From: Mycobacterium paraterrae
GTDB lineage: Bacteria; Actinomycetota; Actinomycetes; Mycobacteriales; Mycobacteriaceae
DNA: 64,000 nucleotides
Direction of reading: 5' to 3'
NCBI RefSeq assembly: GCF_022430545.2
Contig: NZ_CP092488.2
Coordinates: 4,960,001 to 5,024,000, forward strand
Each line of letters begins with the position of its first letter. Positions within the stretch are counted from its first letter, which is position 1. Below are positions 31,919-40,073 of this stretch, one piece after another. A model generated the notes under the pieces. It was not told the DNA's origin. It searched no databases and worked only from the letters and a program-made list of their open reading frames with translations. The translations under genes and the position numbers were made by a program.

Positions 31919-32539
31919 TCATGACATGGGGACGCCGCTGCTCGCTGCGACCGACGTCCCCTCAGCGTTGTCGAACACGTCTATCGCGACGTCGGCGTCG
32001 CGATAGCTCCCGATCCGTTGCATTCCGGCAACGCCGGCCACGATCTCGTTGACCTCGTCGCCTCCCATCAGGTAATCGTCGACCCGATGCCGCCAGTGCG
32101 CGGCCACCACCGTCGCGCCGGCCGCCAGTCGCGGACATTCGCGCTCCAGCAGCTCGCCCAGCGCCTCTGGGGCCAGGTAATACCCGACCTCGGAGAGCAC
32201 GAGGAGATCGAATGGGCCTGTGGGCCAGGGTTCGTCGATGGATCGGCGAAGTAGCGTCACCCGCTCACCGTGCCCGGAGTTGGCGAGTCGCCGTCGGGCA
32301 CCGTCCAGGGCGGTCGACGCGATGTCGGTGGCGGTGACCTGGGTGCACCGTTCAGCGAGCAAATTGGTCAGCACTCCGACCGAGCAACCCGGCTCGAACG
32401 CGTGCTCGTAGTGGGCCCGCGGCAGCATAGCCAGGGTGAGCGCGTACTTGCGCTGCTCGTACCAGCGGGTGCCGAGCTGCCACGGATCAGATGAGCGCGA
32501 GTACATCGCCTCGAAATAGTCGTCAGGTAACCGGCTCAG
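31919..32539 (-). CDS. SAM-dependent methyltransferase (NodS-like), probable CTG start
   Basis: The protein is about 206 residues. LPDDYFEAMYSRSSDPWQLG, WYEQRKYALTLAMLP, the SAM-binding AFEPGCSVGVLTNLLAERC and LVLSEVGYYLAPEALGELLERE define the NodS-like methyltransferases that follow PIG-L genes in actinobacteria. No ATG, GTG or TTG lies at the expected N-terminus. CTG at 32539 forms a CTGA overlap with the PIG-L stop, ten bases after a GGAGG site, and gives LSRLPDDYFE, as expected. An in-frame ATG at 32638 would add 33 residues read from inside the PIG-L gene. It is the last gene of the four-gene operon; the substrate is unknown. Confidence 0.85.
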   Translation of the reverse strand: MSRLPDDYFEAMYSRSSDPWQLGTRWYEQRKYALTLAMLPRAHYEHAFEPGCSVGVLTNLLAERCTQVTATDIASTALDGARRRLANSGHGERVTLLRRSIDEPWPTGPFDLLVLSEVGYYLAPEALGELLERECPRLAAGATVVAAHWRHRVDDYLMGGDEVNEIVAGVAGMQRIGSYRDADVAIDVFDNAEGTSVAASSGVPMS

Positions 32540-33303
32540 ATGAACATCACCTCCCCGACCGCCAAGGCCCGCGCAACGACAGTCGGTGGCAGCACCGTGT
32601 ACCCGTCCGACGTTGGCCGAGTCTGGCTTGGAAAGCATTTCACCGCGGCATGTTTGGCCTGGATTGCCCGATCCGTCAGGCTGATGCGCCTGGCCCTGCT
32701 CCACGGCACCGCGGGATCGCCCGGCTGCGCCCAATGCCACATCCAGACCGGATACTCCACCAGCTCCGCGCCGGTGCGCGCGGCGGCCGCGGCAGCCGCG
32801 CGGCCGACCGTCTCATGGTCGGGATGGCCGTCGCCACGCCAGGTCGCCGCGCACCACCTGCCCGCCGGATGGCTGCCTAGCAGCGACGCAAGCCGAGTAG
32901 CGATGTCGTGCTCCAGTCCGGCCAATTCACCATCCGGGAAGTCGAGGCTGATCGGCTCGGCGACACCGAGGATTCGCGCAGAGCGGCGAACTTCTTTGCG
33001 GCGCAACGCTTTGAGTTCCTTGCGTTGCTGTGGGGTGGAGTCGGGATAAGCGGATTCGCCATCGGTCACCGACACCACCTGAACGTCGACGCCGGCGGCC
33101 GACAGCGCGGCCATGGTCGCTCCCAGGCCGAGCGTCTCGTCGTCGGGGTGTGGGGCCACGACCGTCAGGCCCGGGCACCGACGAAGATCCAGCGTCAACA
33201 GTCCGTCGTCCCAGGAGGTCCATGCCTCGACGGAAGTCCCACCCTCGGCGACGGGACTCGTCTGGAAACGCGCTGTGCGTGACCCCTCGTCAGAAGGATT
33301 CAT
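32536..33303 (-). CDS. PIG-L-family (LmbE-like) N-deacetylase
   Basis: A protein of 255 residues. LTVVAPHPDDETLGLGATMAAL (residues about 47-68) holds the zinc-binding HPDDE, and RGDGHPDHETVGRAAAAAA the second zinc motif HPDH. The fold removes N-acetyl from GlcNAc-type sugars (MshB, Mca, PIG-L). ATG 33303 lies 14 bases inside the end of the acyl-CoA-dehydrogenase-like gene. It is not mshB by context. In its operon, with a GT2 glycosyltransferase and a methyltransferase, it could deacetylate a sugar built by the former and leave an amine for the latter; this is inference. Confidence 0.92.
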   Translation of the reverse strand: MNPSDEGSRTARFQTSPVAEGGTSVEAWTSWDDGLLTLDLRRCPGLTVVAPHPDDETLGLGATMAALSAAGVDVQVVSVTDGESAYPDSTPQQRKELKALRRKEVRRSARILGVAEPISLDFPDGELAGLEHDIATRLASLLGSHPAGRWCAATWRGDGHPDHETVGRAAAAAAARTGAELVEYPVWMWHWAQPGDPAVPWSRARRISLTDRAIQAKHAAVKCFPSQTRPTSDGYTVLPPTVVARALAVGEVMFI

Positions 33304-34240
33304 AGTTCTTTGCGGCAATCGAGCCGAGTACAGCGAGATCACGTTCGGCATGACTCTGTCTGACGTACACGCGCAAGTCAGCCACAGCGCGAGCATGCCT
33401 TTCGTCGAGGCACAGTGGTCCCGGCCCCAGCGCCCGATCGGTTCGGTTGAGCGCTTCCTCGACCGCGACTTCCACCACTGCGCGCACCCGCCTGGCGGTC
33501 AGCTCCGCGAGCCCGGAGCGATTGTCGGGGTCCGAGTCGACCTGACCGGCGGCCGCGCGAAGAGCGGTGTCGGCGGCGTTGAGCGCGGCGTCGATCGCGC
33601 CGAGATGAGCCAACGCGTGATCGTCGGCGGACAGCCGTGCGGCACGCTGGTACAGCGGCGCGGCAACCGCTCGGGCGCCACCCAGCCAACAGGCCGCGAC
33701 CCCGATCGCGCCGAACCAAAAGCCCGGTCGGTCCAGGTAGTCGTCCGGGCCGCCGACCGGAATCGCCGGGGCGTTGTCGAATCGTACGGATCTGGTGTCG
33801 CATTCGGCCATGCCCGCATTTCGCCACGTGTGCTCCAGTGGATGAACTCCTGGAGCGCGCAGATCGAGCGCAAACAGCCCTCGCCGGCCGTCGGCCAGCC
33901 GAGCCGTCACGAGCGCATCGGTGCACAGTTCGGCACCCGAGCACCAAGCCTTGGTGCCGTCGAGCGTCACCGCGTCGCCCTTGCCGTGGGCCGTCACGAT
34001 CGCGTTCGGAGCTTCGGCAGCCCACACGCCCCACAGTTCGTCTCGGCCGGGCAGCGGTCCGCCGAGTTCGATCAGAATGGCGACCGCGTCTGTGTGTGCC
34101 TCGGCCAAACGCGCTGCCGCAATGTCGATTTCGGCCAGTTGAGAGAGTCGCCGCCAGCGCTGCGCGGTCTGGCCCGACCCCGGGGGTGGCAGCTGCAGCC
34201 GACCAGTCTCCAGCCACTCCATGACCTGAGCAGCCGTCAC
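33290..34240 (-). CDS. Acyl-CoA-dehydrogenase-like protein
   Basis: A protein of 316 residues, shorter than the usual 380 or so. It has AYI/ASEL-like features of the family in order: LAEIDIAAARLAEAHTDAVAI, DAVTLDGTKAWCSGAELCTDALVTARL (the flavin-side beta domain), FWFGAIGVAACWLGGARAVA and a C-terminal helical domain ending RQSHAERDLAVLG. The N-terminal helical domain is short, and the catalytic Glu is not obvious. It might be a flavoprotein with an atypical substrate. GTG 34240 overlaps the glycosyltransferase stop (GTGA), so it is coupled into the four-gene operon. Confidence 0.83.
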   Translation of the reverse strand: MTAAQVMEWLETGRLQLPPPGSGQTAQRWRRLSQLAEIDIAAARLAEAHTDAVAILIELGGPLPGRDELWGVWAAEAPNAIVTAHGKGDAVTLDGTKAWCSGAELCTDALVTARLADGRRGLFALDLRAPGVHPLEHTWRNAGMAECDTRSVRFDNAPAIPVGGPDDYLDRPGFWFGAIGVAACWLGGARAVAAPLYQRAARLSADDHALAHLGAIDAALNAADTALRAAAGQVDSDPDNRSGLAELTARRVRAVVEVAVEEALNRTDRALGPGPLCLDERHARAVADLRVYVRQSHAERDLAVLGSIAAKNYESF

Positions 34241-34947
34241 GACACCTCGTCCGCTCTGCCCAGCACCTCTTTCGACACCTCGGCCAAGTGATCGGCGAAC
34301 CCTCCCGGTGCCCGCGCGTTCCACCGGTCCGACGTGGTGACCGACAGTTCGTCGTCGGAAACGATGTGCATCCCCGCCGCCCGGAACCGGTCGACCAAAT
34401 CGACATCCTCGCCGCTGCGCAGCGCAGCGAATCCGCCGACACGCCAGTAGGCCTCGGACCGAAAACCCATGTTCGCGCCATGAATGTGCTGGTGAAACGG
34501 CGTCTCGGCGCGGTAGCGCGCCTCGTACTCGGCGGCCACCTCGGGCGAGTGGTGGCGCCATTCGGCCACTCGCACTTGGCCAAGGACCATGTCAGCGCCC
34601 CAGCCGAGTTGTCGCATCAGCCAGTCGCCACCGACCTCGGTGTCGGCGTCGGTGGTTGCGTACCAGATGCGCGGGCCGACGGCGTGCAGCTCCGTCTTGG
34701 CGTAGCGGAAACCGGCCGACCGCGCGGCGCCGACGTTGCGTTCGTCGACGGCGAGGAAGTGCACGGCAGGTCCGAATTGCCCTTCCAGGGAGGCGCTGTC
34801 GTCTTCGCATGCATCCAGGACGACGACTACCTCGGTGGGAATGGCGACAGCTACCGCTGCTGTCCGAACCGCGCTCAGGCAACGCCACAACGCATCAAAT
34901 TCGTTGTGTGCGGGCACCACGACGACGGCACCGGCCTCGGCTGTCAC
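34237..34947 (-). CDS. Family 2 glycosyltransferase
   Basis: A protein of 236 residues, GT2/GT-A fold: AVVVVPAHNEFDALWRCL near the N-terminus, VVVVLDACEDDS, NVGAARSAGFRYA, then the DxD-bearing ATTDADTEVGGDWL, and GANMGFRSEAYWRVGGFAALRSGEDVDLVDRF, the acceptor-side ED motif. No membrane helix is present, so it is cytosolic. The chosen start is GTG 34947; the frame stays open upstream to 35088 but without homology. It is the first gene of the four-gene operon. The sugar donor and acceptor are unknown. Confidence 0.9.
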   Translation of the reverse strand: MTAEAGAVVVVPAHNEFDALWRCLSAVRTAAVAVAIPTEVVVVLDACEDDSASLEGQFGPAVHFLAVDERNVGAARSAGFRYAKTELHAVGPRIWYATTDADTEVGGDWLMRQLGWGADMVLGQVRVAEWRHHSPEVAAEYEARYRAETPFHQHIHGANMGFRSEAYWRVGGFAALRSGEDVDLVDRFRAAGMHIVSDDELSVTTSDRWNARAPGGFADHLAEVSKEVLGRADEVS

Positions 34948-35320
34948 CGATGGGAAGTAACCGTTAGAGCAGGTTTTGACACACTTCTGCCTCCGGCCTC
35001 GCTGAATCAGGCCACGGCCGGGTGACTGCTCGAAGGTGAACAGACGGTGAATTAGCTGCCAACGCGAGTACACGTCTCGAGCGCGCATTTCCGCTGGTGC
35101 TCACCACCGGATTCGTCAGCAGCAATCTCGACACGCTGACGGCGTGCGCGAATCGTGCTGCCGAAATCGGGACGATCACGCAGCTCAACCGCTATTTGGC
35201 TGCCAGACGGCGCCCCCGACAGAGGCACTTCACCGTATCCACAGCCAATCTTAAGTTTTGGCGTCCATAATCTGAACCACGGATATATCAGGCATGAACA
35301 TAAAGTGAACGGAGCCACTC
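34948..35320. other. Intergenic region upstream of the glycosyltransferase operon and the DUF732-like gene
   Basis: About 370 bases between divergent genes. A plus-strand frame around 35090-35270 is open and moderately codon-like, but I recognise no product and no start signal. The last 70 bases before 35321 are AT-richer and probably carry the promoter of the secreted-protein gene. Confidence 0.4.
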
Positions 35321-35710
35321 GTGATCTCAAAAGCCTTGATCGGCACTGCGGGGGCTGCCATTGCCATCGGGCTGGCCATCCCGGCCAACGCCGACCCGGC
35401 GACGCCGCCCGGCAATCCGGACCTCGTGGGCGCATCAGCCCCCGCACCATCACCCACCCCGCAGGCCTTCCTCGCCGCCGCGCGCGCCGCGGGCGTCAGC
35501 GGAGCCGATCCGGCAATGCTGGCCGACGGCTACGACGTCTGCTGGAAGCTATGGAATCAACGCGTCGAGGGCACCGCGGTCGCTGCCGGGCTGGCGCGCG
35601 ACCATCCCGGGGTCACCACGCAGGAGGCGGCAAATTTCGTGCTGGCCGCTTACCGCGACCTGTGCCCGGTGGCGGGCTCCTACGACTACTGGTCTTACAG
35701 CACCAGCTGA
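35321..35710 (+). CDS. Secreted DUF732-like protein
   Basis: A protein of 129 residues with a signal peptide MISKALIGTAGAAIAIGLAI ending at ANA-DPA. The mature part has the DUF732 pattern: QAFLAAARAAGVSG, a Cys in GYDVCWKLWNQ, VAAGLARDHPGVTTQEAANFVLAA and a second Cys in YRDLCP; the two Cys probably form a disulfide. Such proteins are abundant in mycobacteria, exported and of unknown function. The start is GTG 35321 after a GGAG site. It converges with pbpB, with two bases between the stop codons. Confidence 0.82.
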   Translation: MISKALIGTAGAAIAIGLAIPANADPATPPGNPDLVGASAPAPSPTPQAFLAAARAAGVSGADPAMLADGYDVCWKLWNQRVEGTAVAAGLARDHPGVTTQEAANFVLAAYRDLCPVAGSYDYWSYSTS

Positions 35711-35712
35711 GA

Positions 35713-37620
35713 TCAGCTGGCCTGCAACAACAACGGCGGACCCGGGTCGGGCGACAACGGGACGTTCCCGCGCTGCAGTAGCCATCCGGCGATGTTGTGG
35801 AAGAGCGGGGCTGCCGAGTGGCCGGGCGTTCCGTCGGCATTGCGAACCGGATTGTCCATCATGATGCCGATGACATAACGCGGGTCATCGACGGTGGCCA
35901 TGCCCGCGAAGGTGATCCAGTAGACGTTGTCGTAGTAGCAGCCGCACGCCGGATTGATCTGCTGTGCGGTACCGGTCTTTCCGGCAATCTGGTAGCCCTC
36001 GACCGCAGCCGCCGAGCCGGTCCCCTGCTGGACACCCCGTGGGTCGCGCTGCACCACCGCGCGCAGCATGTTGCGCACTGTGCGTGCGGTCTCCGGCGAC
36101 ACCACCCGAACTCCTTCCGGGCGCGGCTCTTCGGTGCGGGAACCGTCGGCGCTGACCGTGGACTTCACGATCCGCGGCGGCATCCGCACGCCGTCGTTCG
36201 CGATGGCCTGGTACATGCCGGCCATCTGCACCAGTGTCATCGAAAGGCCTTGTCCGATCGGCAGGTTGGAAAACGAGCTGCCGGACCACTGCCCGATGGG
36301 CGGCACTAGGCCCGCGCTCTCGCCGGGAAGACCGATGCCGGTGCGCTGACCCAGGCCGAACTTTTCGACCATGTCGTAAAATCGTTGCGGCCCAACGCGT
36401 TGCGCCAGCATCAACGTGCCGACGTTGGACGACTTACCGAAAACTCCTGTGGTGGTGTACGGCGCCACGCCGTGCTCCCATGCATCGTGGATTGTGACGC
36501 CGCCCATGTTGATCGAGCCCGGGACCTGCAATACCTCGTCGGGATTGGACAGGCCGTATTCGATCACCGAGGACGCGGTGATGATCTTGTTGACCGACCC
36601 AGGCTCGAATGGTGAGGACACCGCCGGGTTGCCGAGTTGCTTGTCGCCCTGACGCCCGATGTCCTGTGACGGGTCGAAGGTGTTGTCGTTCGACATCGCC
36701 AGGACTTCGCCGGTCTTGGAATCCAGCACGACGGCCGAGACGTTGCGGGCGCCCGATAGGTTCTTGGCCTGCTGCACCTGCTGTTGGACGTAGAACTGGA
36801 TATCGTCGTCGATTGTGAGCTGAATCGTCGCCCCGTTGACCGCACGGTGCTGGTTGCGGTAGCTGCCCGGAATGACGACACCGTCGGAGCCGCGGTCGTA
36901 AGTTACCGAGCCGTCGGTGCCCGCCAGCTCGGCGTCCATCGAGTCTTCCAGGCCGAGCAAACCGTGCCCGTCCCAGTCGATTCCACCGACCACGTTGGCG
37001 GCCAGCGATCCACCGGGATACTGCCGCAAGTCCTGACGCTCGGCCCCGACTTCGGGAAATTTACGGGTGATGGCGGTCGCGACGGCGGGGTCTACGGCTC
37101 GGGCCAGGTAGACGAACGACTCGTCGCTACGAAGCTTCTTCAAGATGGTGGCTTTGTCCGGCTTGTTGTTCAGCCTGGTCGCCACATCCTTCGCGATCTC
37201 GTTCAAACGCCGTTGCGGATCAGGCGCTTTGGCGTTCTTCTGCTTGGCTTCGGTCAGTTGCTTGAGGATGCGCTTCGGCTGGAAGGTCAAAGCGCGCGCC
37301 TCGATCGTAAAAGCCAGTTGATTGTTGTTGCGGTCGACGATGCTGCCGCGGACCGCCTTTTCGACATCGGTGACCTTCAGCTGCCCGGCGGCCTCGGCGC
37401 GCAGTCCGGCCGCCTTGGGGACCTGGAGGTAGAAAAGCTGGGCGCCGGCAATCAGCAGCGCCAGAAAGATGACGCCGTTGCCGACGCGGTGCCGGAAGGC
37501 GAATGACGCACCGCGGCTTGCCACCTCTACCGCCTGGCGGGTTCGACGCGTGCGGGCCGAGCGGTCGGGCGTGCTGGCTTTGGCGCGGCGCGGCCTACGC
37601 GATGAGGCAGGCCGATTCAT
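35713..37620 (-). CDS. pbpB: Septal peptidoglycan transpeptidase PbpB (FtsI/PBP3)
   Basis: A protein of 635 residues: basic cytosolic start, membrane helix NGVIFLALLIAGAQLFYL (residues 48-65), pedestal domain with RGSIVDRNNNQLAFT (91-105), and transpeptidase motifs SVNK (Ser342 nucleophile, Lys345), SSN (397-399) and KTG (548-550). It cross-links septal peptidoglycan with FtsW. ATG 37620 overlaps the stop of the upstream FtsL-like gene. In M. tuberculosis the next gene region separates pbpB from murE as well, but with different genes. Confidence 0.97.
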   Translation of the reverse strand: MNRPASSRRPRRAKASTPDRSARTRRTRQAVEVASRGASFAFRHRVGNGVIFLALLIAGAQLFYLQVPKAAGLRAEAAGQLKVTDVEKAVRGSIVDRNNNQLAFTIEARALTFQPKRILKQLTEAKQKNAKAPDPQRRLNEIAKDVATRLNNKPDKATILKKLRSDESFVYLARAVDPAVATAITRKFPEVGAERQDLRQYPGGSLAANVVGGIDWDGHGLLGLEDSMDAELAGTDGSVTYDRGSDGVVIPGSYRNQHRAVNGATIQLTIDDDIQFYVQQQVQQAKNLSGARNVSAVVLDSKTGEVLAMSNDNTFDPSQDIGRQGDKQLGNPAVSSPFEPGSVNKIITASSVIEYGLSNPDEVLQVPGSINMGGVTIHDAWEHGVAPYTTTGVFGKSSNVGTLMLAQRVGPQRFYDMVEKFGLGQRTGIGLPGESAGLVPPIGQWSGSSFSNLPIGQGLSMTLVQMAGMYQAIANDGVRMPPRIVKSTVSADGSRTEEPRPEGVRVVSPETARTVRNMLRAVVQRDPRGVQQGTGSAAAVEGYQIAGKTGTAQQINPACGCYYDNVYWITFAGMATVDDPRYVIGIMMDNPVRNADGTPGHSAAPLFHNIAGWLLQRGNVPLSPDPGPPLLLQAS

Positions 37621-38825
37621 CGCGGCGGGCCGGGCGGGGTGACCGTCAGCGGACCGAATTGCTCGCCGACCAGCGGACCAGCGGGCGCGGGGTGATGCGG
37701 CATACCTGGTAAGTCTGCCGGCGATGACGCGGCGGGTGGCGGTGCCACGCCGGCAAGCGGCACAGCTGCGCCAGCCGGCGGCGGCAGCACCGGAGCGATC
37801 GGTGCGGGCGCCACAGCCGGTGCCGGAGCAACCGGAACGACCGGCGCGGCCGGCGCAGTGGGTAGCGGTTGTGTCCCGGGCGCCAGCGGCACCCCCGGCA
37901 CGATAGGCAAGCCCGGCGCGACAGGCATTCCCGGCACCGGCCCCGGTCCGGCACCCGGCATGGGCAGCGGAGCGTCCGGCGACGGCAGGTGCTGAGGACC
38001 AACGGTGGTTGCGCCGTCGGGCGTGCGAACCTGAGCGTTCGGCCCCGGCGCCAGCGGCACGGGCTGAGGGCCGTTGCCAGGCAACACGACTGACGGCACC
38101 TCGACCGCATTCAGCGGTGGAGCCGGCGGCGCGGCTGGCTTCTCGTCCGGCAGCTTCGTGTTCAGCGGTGGTGGTGGAACACCCTGGGCCGGCTTCGGCG
38201 TGCCGACCACCACCCAGTTGCCGGCGGGATCTTGAATCAGATGCGCGGTATCGCGGGTCGGGATCATGCCTAGGCCGCGAGCCGCCTCGGCCAGCGCGGG
38301 TGCGGATTGCGCTTCTTGTACGTCGCGCTCGAGCGCTTCCTTTTCCTGCTGCAGCAATTCGGTGCGCTGGCGGGCACTGCCGAGTTCATAGGACCGCTCG
38401 GCGGCATCGGTGGAAAGCCACAGGGTGAGGCCCAGCCCGGCGCCCAGCGAACCAATCACCAGAACGACGAACGGGACCTTGGTCACCAGGGTGCGCGGCC
38501 GCAGGTCCAGCGACGCCAACCGGTTGATCAGGCGTTCGCGTAGCGGAGGGCGAACAACCTTCGGCGCCTTGGCCTTCCGTGCCTTGGCGCGGGCCTTGGC
38601 TTGGTTCGCGCTCTTGGCGCGTGCTGGTTTCTCGACCGGCCGGGCGACCGGTGAGGTGTGCGGCGCTGACCGCGACGTACGCGGTTCGCGGGCCGGTGCG
38701 GTGGGTTTTCCGGAGCGGGGACGGCCGCGGCGAGCCGGCGTCGCGTCGGCCACCCGCGAAGCCTTGACCGAGCCACCACGCCGTTCACCGGCGCGGGCCG
38801 GGTGCGCTGGACGCTTCGCTTTCAT
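37617..38825 (-). CDS. FtsL-like, proline-rich membrane protein (Rv2164c-like)
   Basis: A protein of 402 residues: an Arg/Lys/Pro/Ala-rich cytosolic N-terminus (about 110 residues), one membrane helix VPFVVLVIGSLGAGLGLTLWL (about 116-136), a short coiled coil SARQRTELLQQEKEALERDVQEA (about 148-170), then a long extracytoplasmic tail dominated by Pro, Ala and Gly repeats such as PVAPGLPIVPGVPLAPG. The topology and position between rsmH and pbpB are those of FtsL. The Pro-rich tail is a mycobacterial addition that may reach into the wall. Its start overlaps the rsmH stop and its stop overlaps pbpB. Confidence 0.88.
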   Translation of the reverse strand: MKAKRPAHPARAGERRGGSVKASRVADATPARRGRPRSGKPTAPAREPRTSRSAPHTSPVARPVEKPARAKSANQAKARAKARKAKAPKVVRPPLRERLINRLASLDLRPRTLVTKVPFVVLVIGSLGAGLGLTLWLSTDAAERSYELGSARQRTELLQQEKEALERDVQEAQSAPALAEAARGLGMIPTRDTAHLIQDPAGNWVVVGTPKPAQGVPPPPLNTKLPDEKPAAPPAPPLNAVEVPSVVLPGNGPQPVPLAPGPNAQVRTPDGATTVGPQHLPSPDAPLPMPGAGPGPVPGMPVAPGLPIVPGVPLAPGTQPLPTAPAAPVVPVAPAPAVAPAPIAPVLPPPAGAAVPLAGVAPPPAASSPADLPGMPHHPAPAGPLVGEQFGPLTVTPPGPPR

Positions 38826-39835
38826 GCGCCTCCCTTCCTCGCTGCGTTCGACTTCGACTGCACCCGCTCGATGGCGCGTAATCGCACCGCGGCACTGCGC
38901 GGGTTCTGCTGGACTTCCGCGTCTCCGGCACGTTCGGCGCCGCGGGTCAGCAGCGTGAATTGCGGTGCGTGTCCGGGTAATTCGACGGGCAAGCCGGACG
39001 GCGTGCTCGACGTCGTGGCCTCCGCGAAGACGCGTTTGACAATGCGGTCTTCGAGCGACTGATAGGCCATCACCACCATGCGGCCGCCTACGGCGAGGGC
39101 ATCGAGCGCGGCGGGCATGGCGTCGCGCAGGGCATCCAATTCGCTGTTGACTGCGATCCGCAACGCCTGGAAAGTCCGCTTGGCCGGGTGTCCCCCGGTC
39201 CGCCTGGCCGGCGCCGGAACGGCTTGGTAGATGACCTCGACCAGCTCGGCGGTCGTCGTGAACGGCGAGTGTGCGCGGCGACGGACGATGTGCGTCGCGA
39301 TGCGGCGGGCCAGCTTCTCCTCGCCATAGCGCCGCAGGATGTCAGCGATCTCGGCCTCGTCATAGGTGTTGAGGATCTCGGCGGCGGTCAAGGGCGAGGT
39401 CGGGTCCATCCGCATGTCCAGCGGCGCGTCCTGCGCATAGGAAAAGCCTCGCTCGACCCGGTCGAGTTGCATCGAGGAAACTCCGAGATCGAAGAGCATC
39501 CCATCGACGGATTCGTCTGCGCCGTAACCCGATTCGGCTAACGCATCCACGATGCCGTCGTACCTGGTCTGCACCAGGGTGAGCCGGTCCCCGAAGCGGG
39601 AAAGGCGCTCACGGACGATGTCGAGGGCGGTCGGATCGCGGTCGACACCGATCAGGCGCAGACCGGGCAATTCGGCGAGGAAGCGCTCAGCATGACCACC
39701 GGCACCAACCGTCCCGTCGAGGAGCACCGCGCCCGATCCGTCGGAATCGCGGCGGGTTAATGCGGGTCGGAGCAATTCGAAGCAACGGTCGAGCAGCACG
39801 GGCACATGGCCGAAACCACCAGTGGCGTCAGGCAT
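38822..39835 (-). CDS. rsmH: 16S rRNA (cytosine-N4) methyltransferase RsmH (MraW)
   Basis: The 337-residue core begins GFGHVPVLLDRCFELL, with SAM-binding LLDGTVGAGGHAERFLAELPGLRLIGVDRDP, DGMLFDLGVSSMQLDRVERGFSYAQDAPLDMRMD and HPAKRTFQALRIAVNSEL. It methylates C1402 of 16S rRNA. ATG 39835 has a GAAGG site and is used here. However, the frame is open upstream to inside mraZ, and LPEPTLTYFPNARF and SDRDL there match, from memory, the annotated N-terminus of the M. tuberculosis protein. The true start may therefore be GTG 40006 or ATG 40099, which would include the 54-bp tandem repeats in the protein. Confidence 0.95.
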   Translation of the reverse strand: MPDATGGFGHVPVLLDRCFELLRPALTRRDSDGSGAVLLDGTVGAGGHAERFLAELPGLRLIGVDRDPTALDIVRERLSRFGDRLTLVQTRYDGIVDALAESGYGADESVDGMLFDLGVSSMQLDRVERGFSYAQDAPLDMRMDPTSPLTAAEILNTYDEAEIADILRRYGEEKLARRIATHIVRRRAHSPFTTTAELVEVIYQAVPAPARRTGGHPAKRTFQALRIAVNSELDALRDAMPAALDALAVGGRMVVMAYQSLEDRIVKRVFAEATTSSTPSGLPVELPGHAPQFTLLTRGAERAGDAEVQQNPRSAAVRLRAIERVQSKSNAARKGGA

Positions 39836-39854
39836 GAGCGCACCTTCCCGACGT

Positions 39855-39971
39855 GACCGGCAGGTCCCGATGTTGCCGGCCCGCTGCACGCGGCTTCGCC
39901 GCGCTTGCGACCGGCAGGTCCCGATGTTGCCGGCCCGCTGCACGCGGCTTCGCCGCGCTTGCGACCGGCAG
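39855..39971. repeat. 54-bp tandem repeat, two full copies and a partial third
   Basis: Identical units at 39855-39908 and 39909-39962, with nine bases of a third. Each contains the self-complementary GCGGCTTCGCCGC. In the rsmH frame the unit encodes an 18-residue repeat (CRSQARRSRVQRAGNIGT) with no frame change, because 54 is divisible by three. Confidence 0.95.
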
Positions 39972-40073
39972 CGCCCCGTTGCATCGAGGTCCCTGTCCGA
40001 TGGCACGAACCTGGCGTTGGGGAAGTACGTCAGGGTCGGTTCGGGCAGAGGCCACGTTGCACGGGCGCGCGCC

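Noticed and set aside
32536..33303. mshB or mca (mycothiol genes)
   Set aside because: The zinc motifs fit the whole PIG-L family; size and operon context with a GT2 enzyme and a NodS-like methyltransferase do not point to mycothiol.
39855..39971. The 54-bp repeats as a CRISPR array
   Set aside because: Units abut with no spacers, only two full copies exist, and no cas gene is nearby. They form a tandem duplication.
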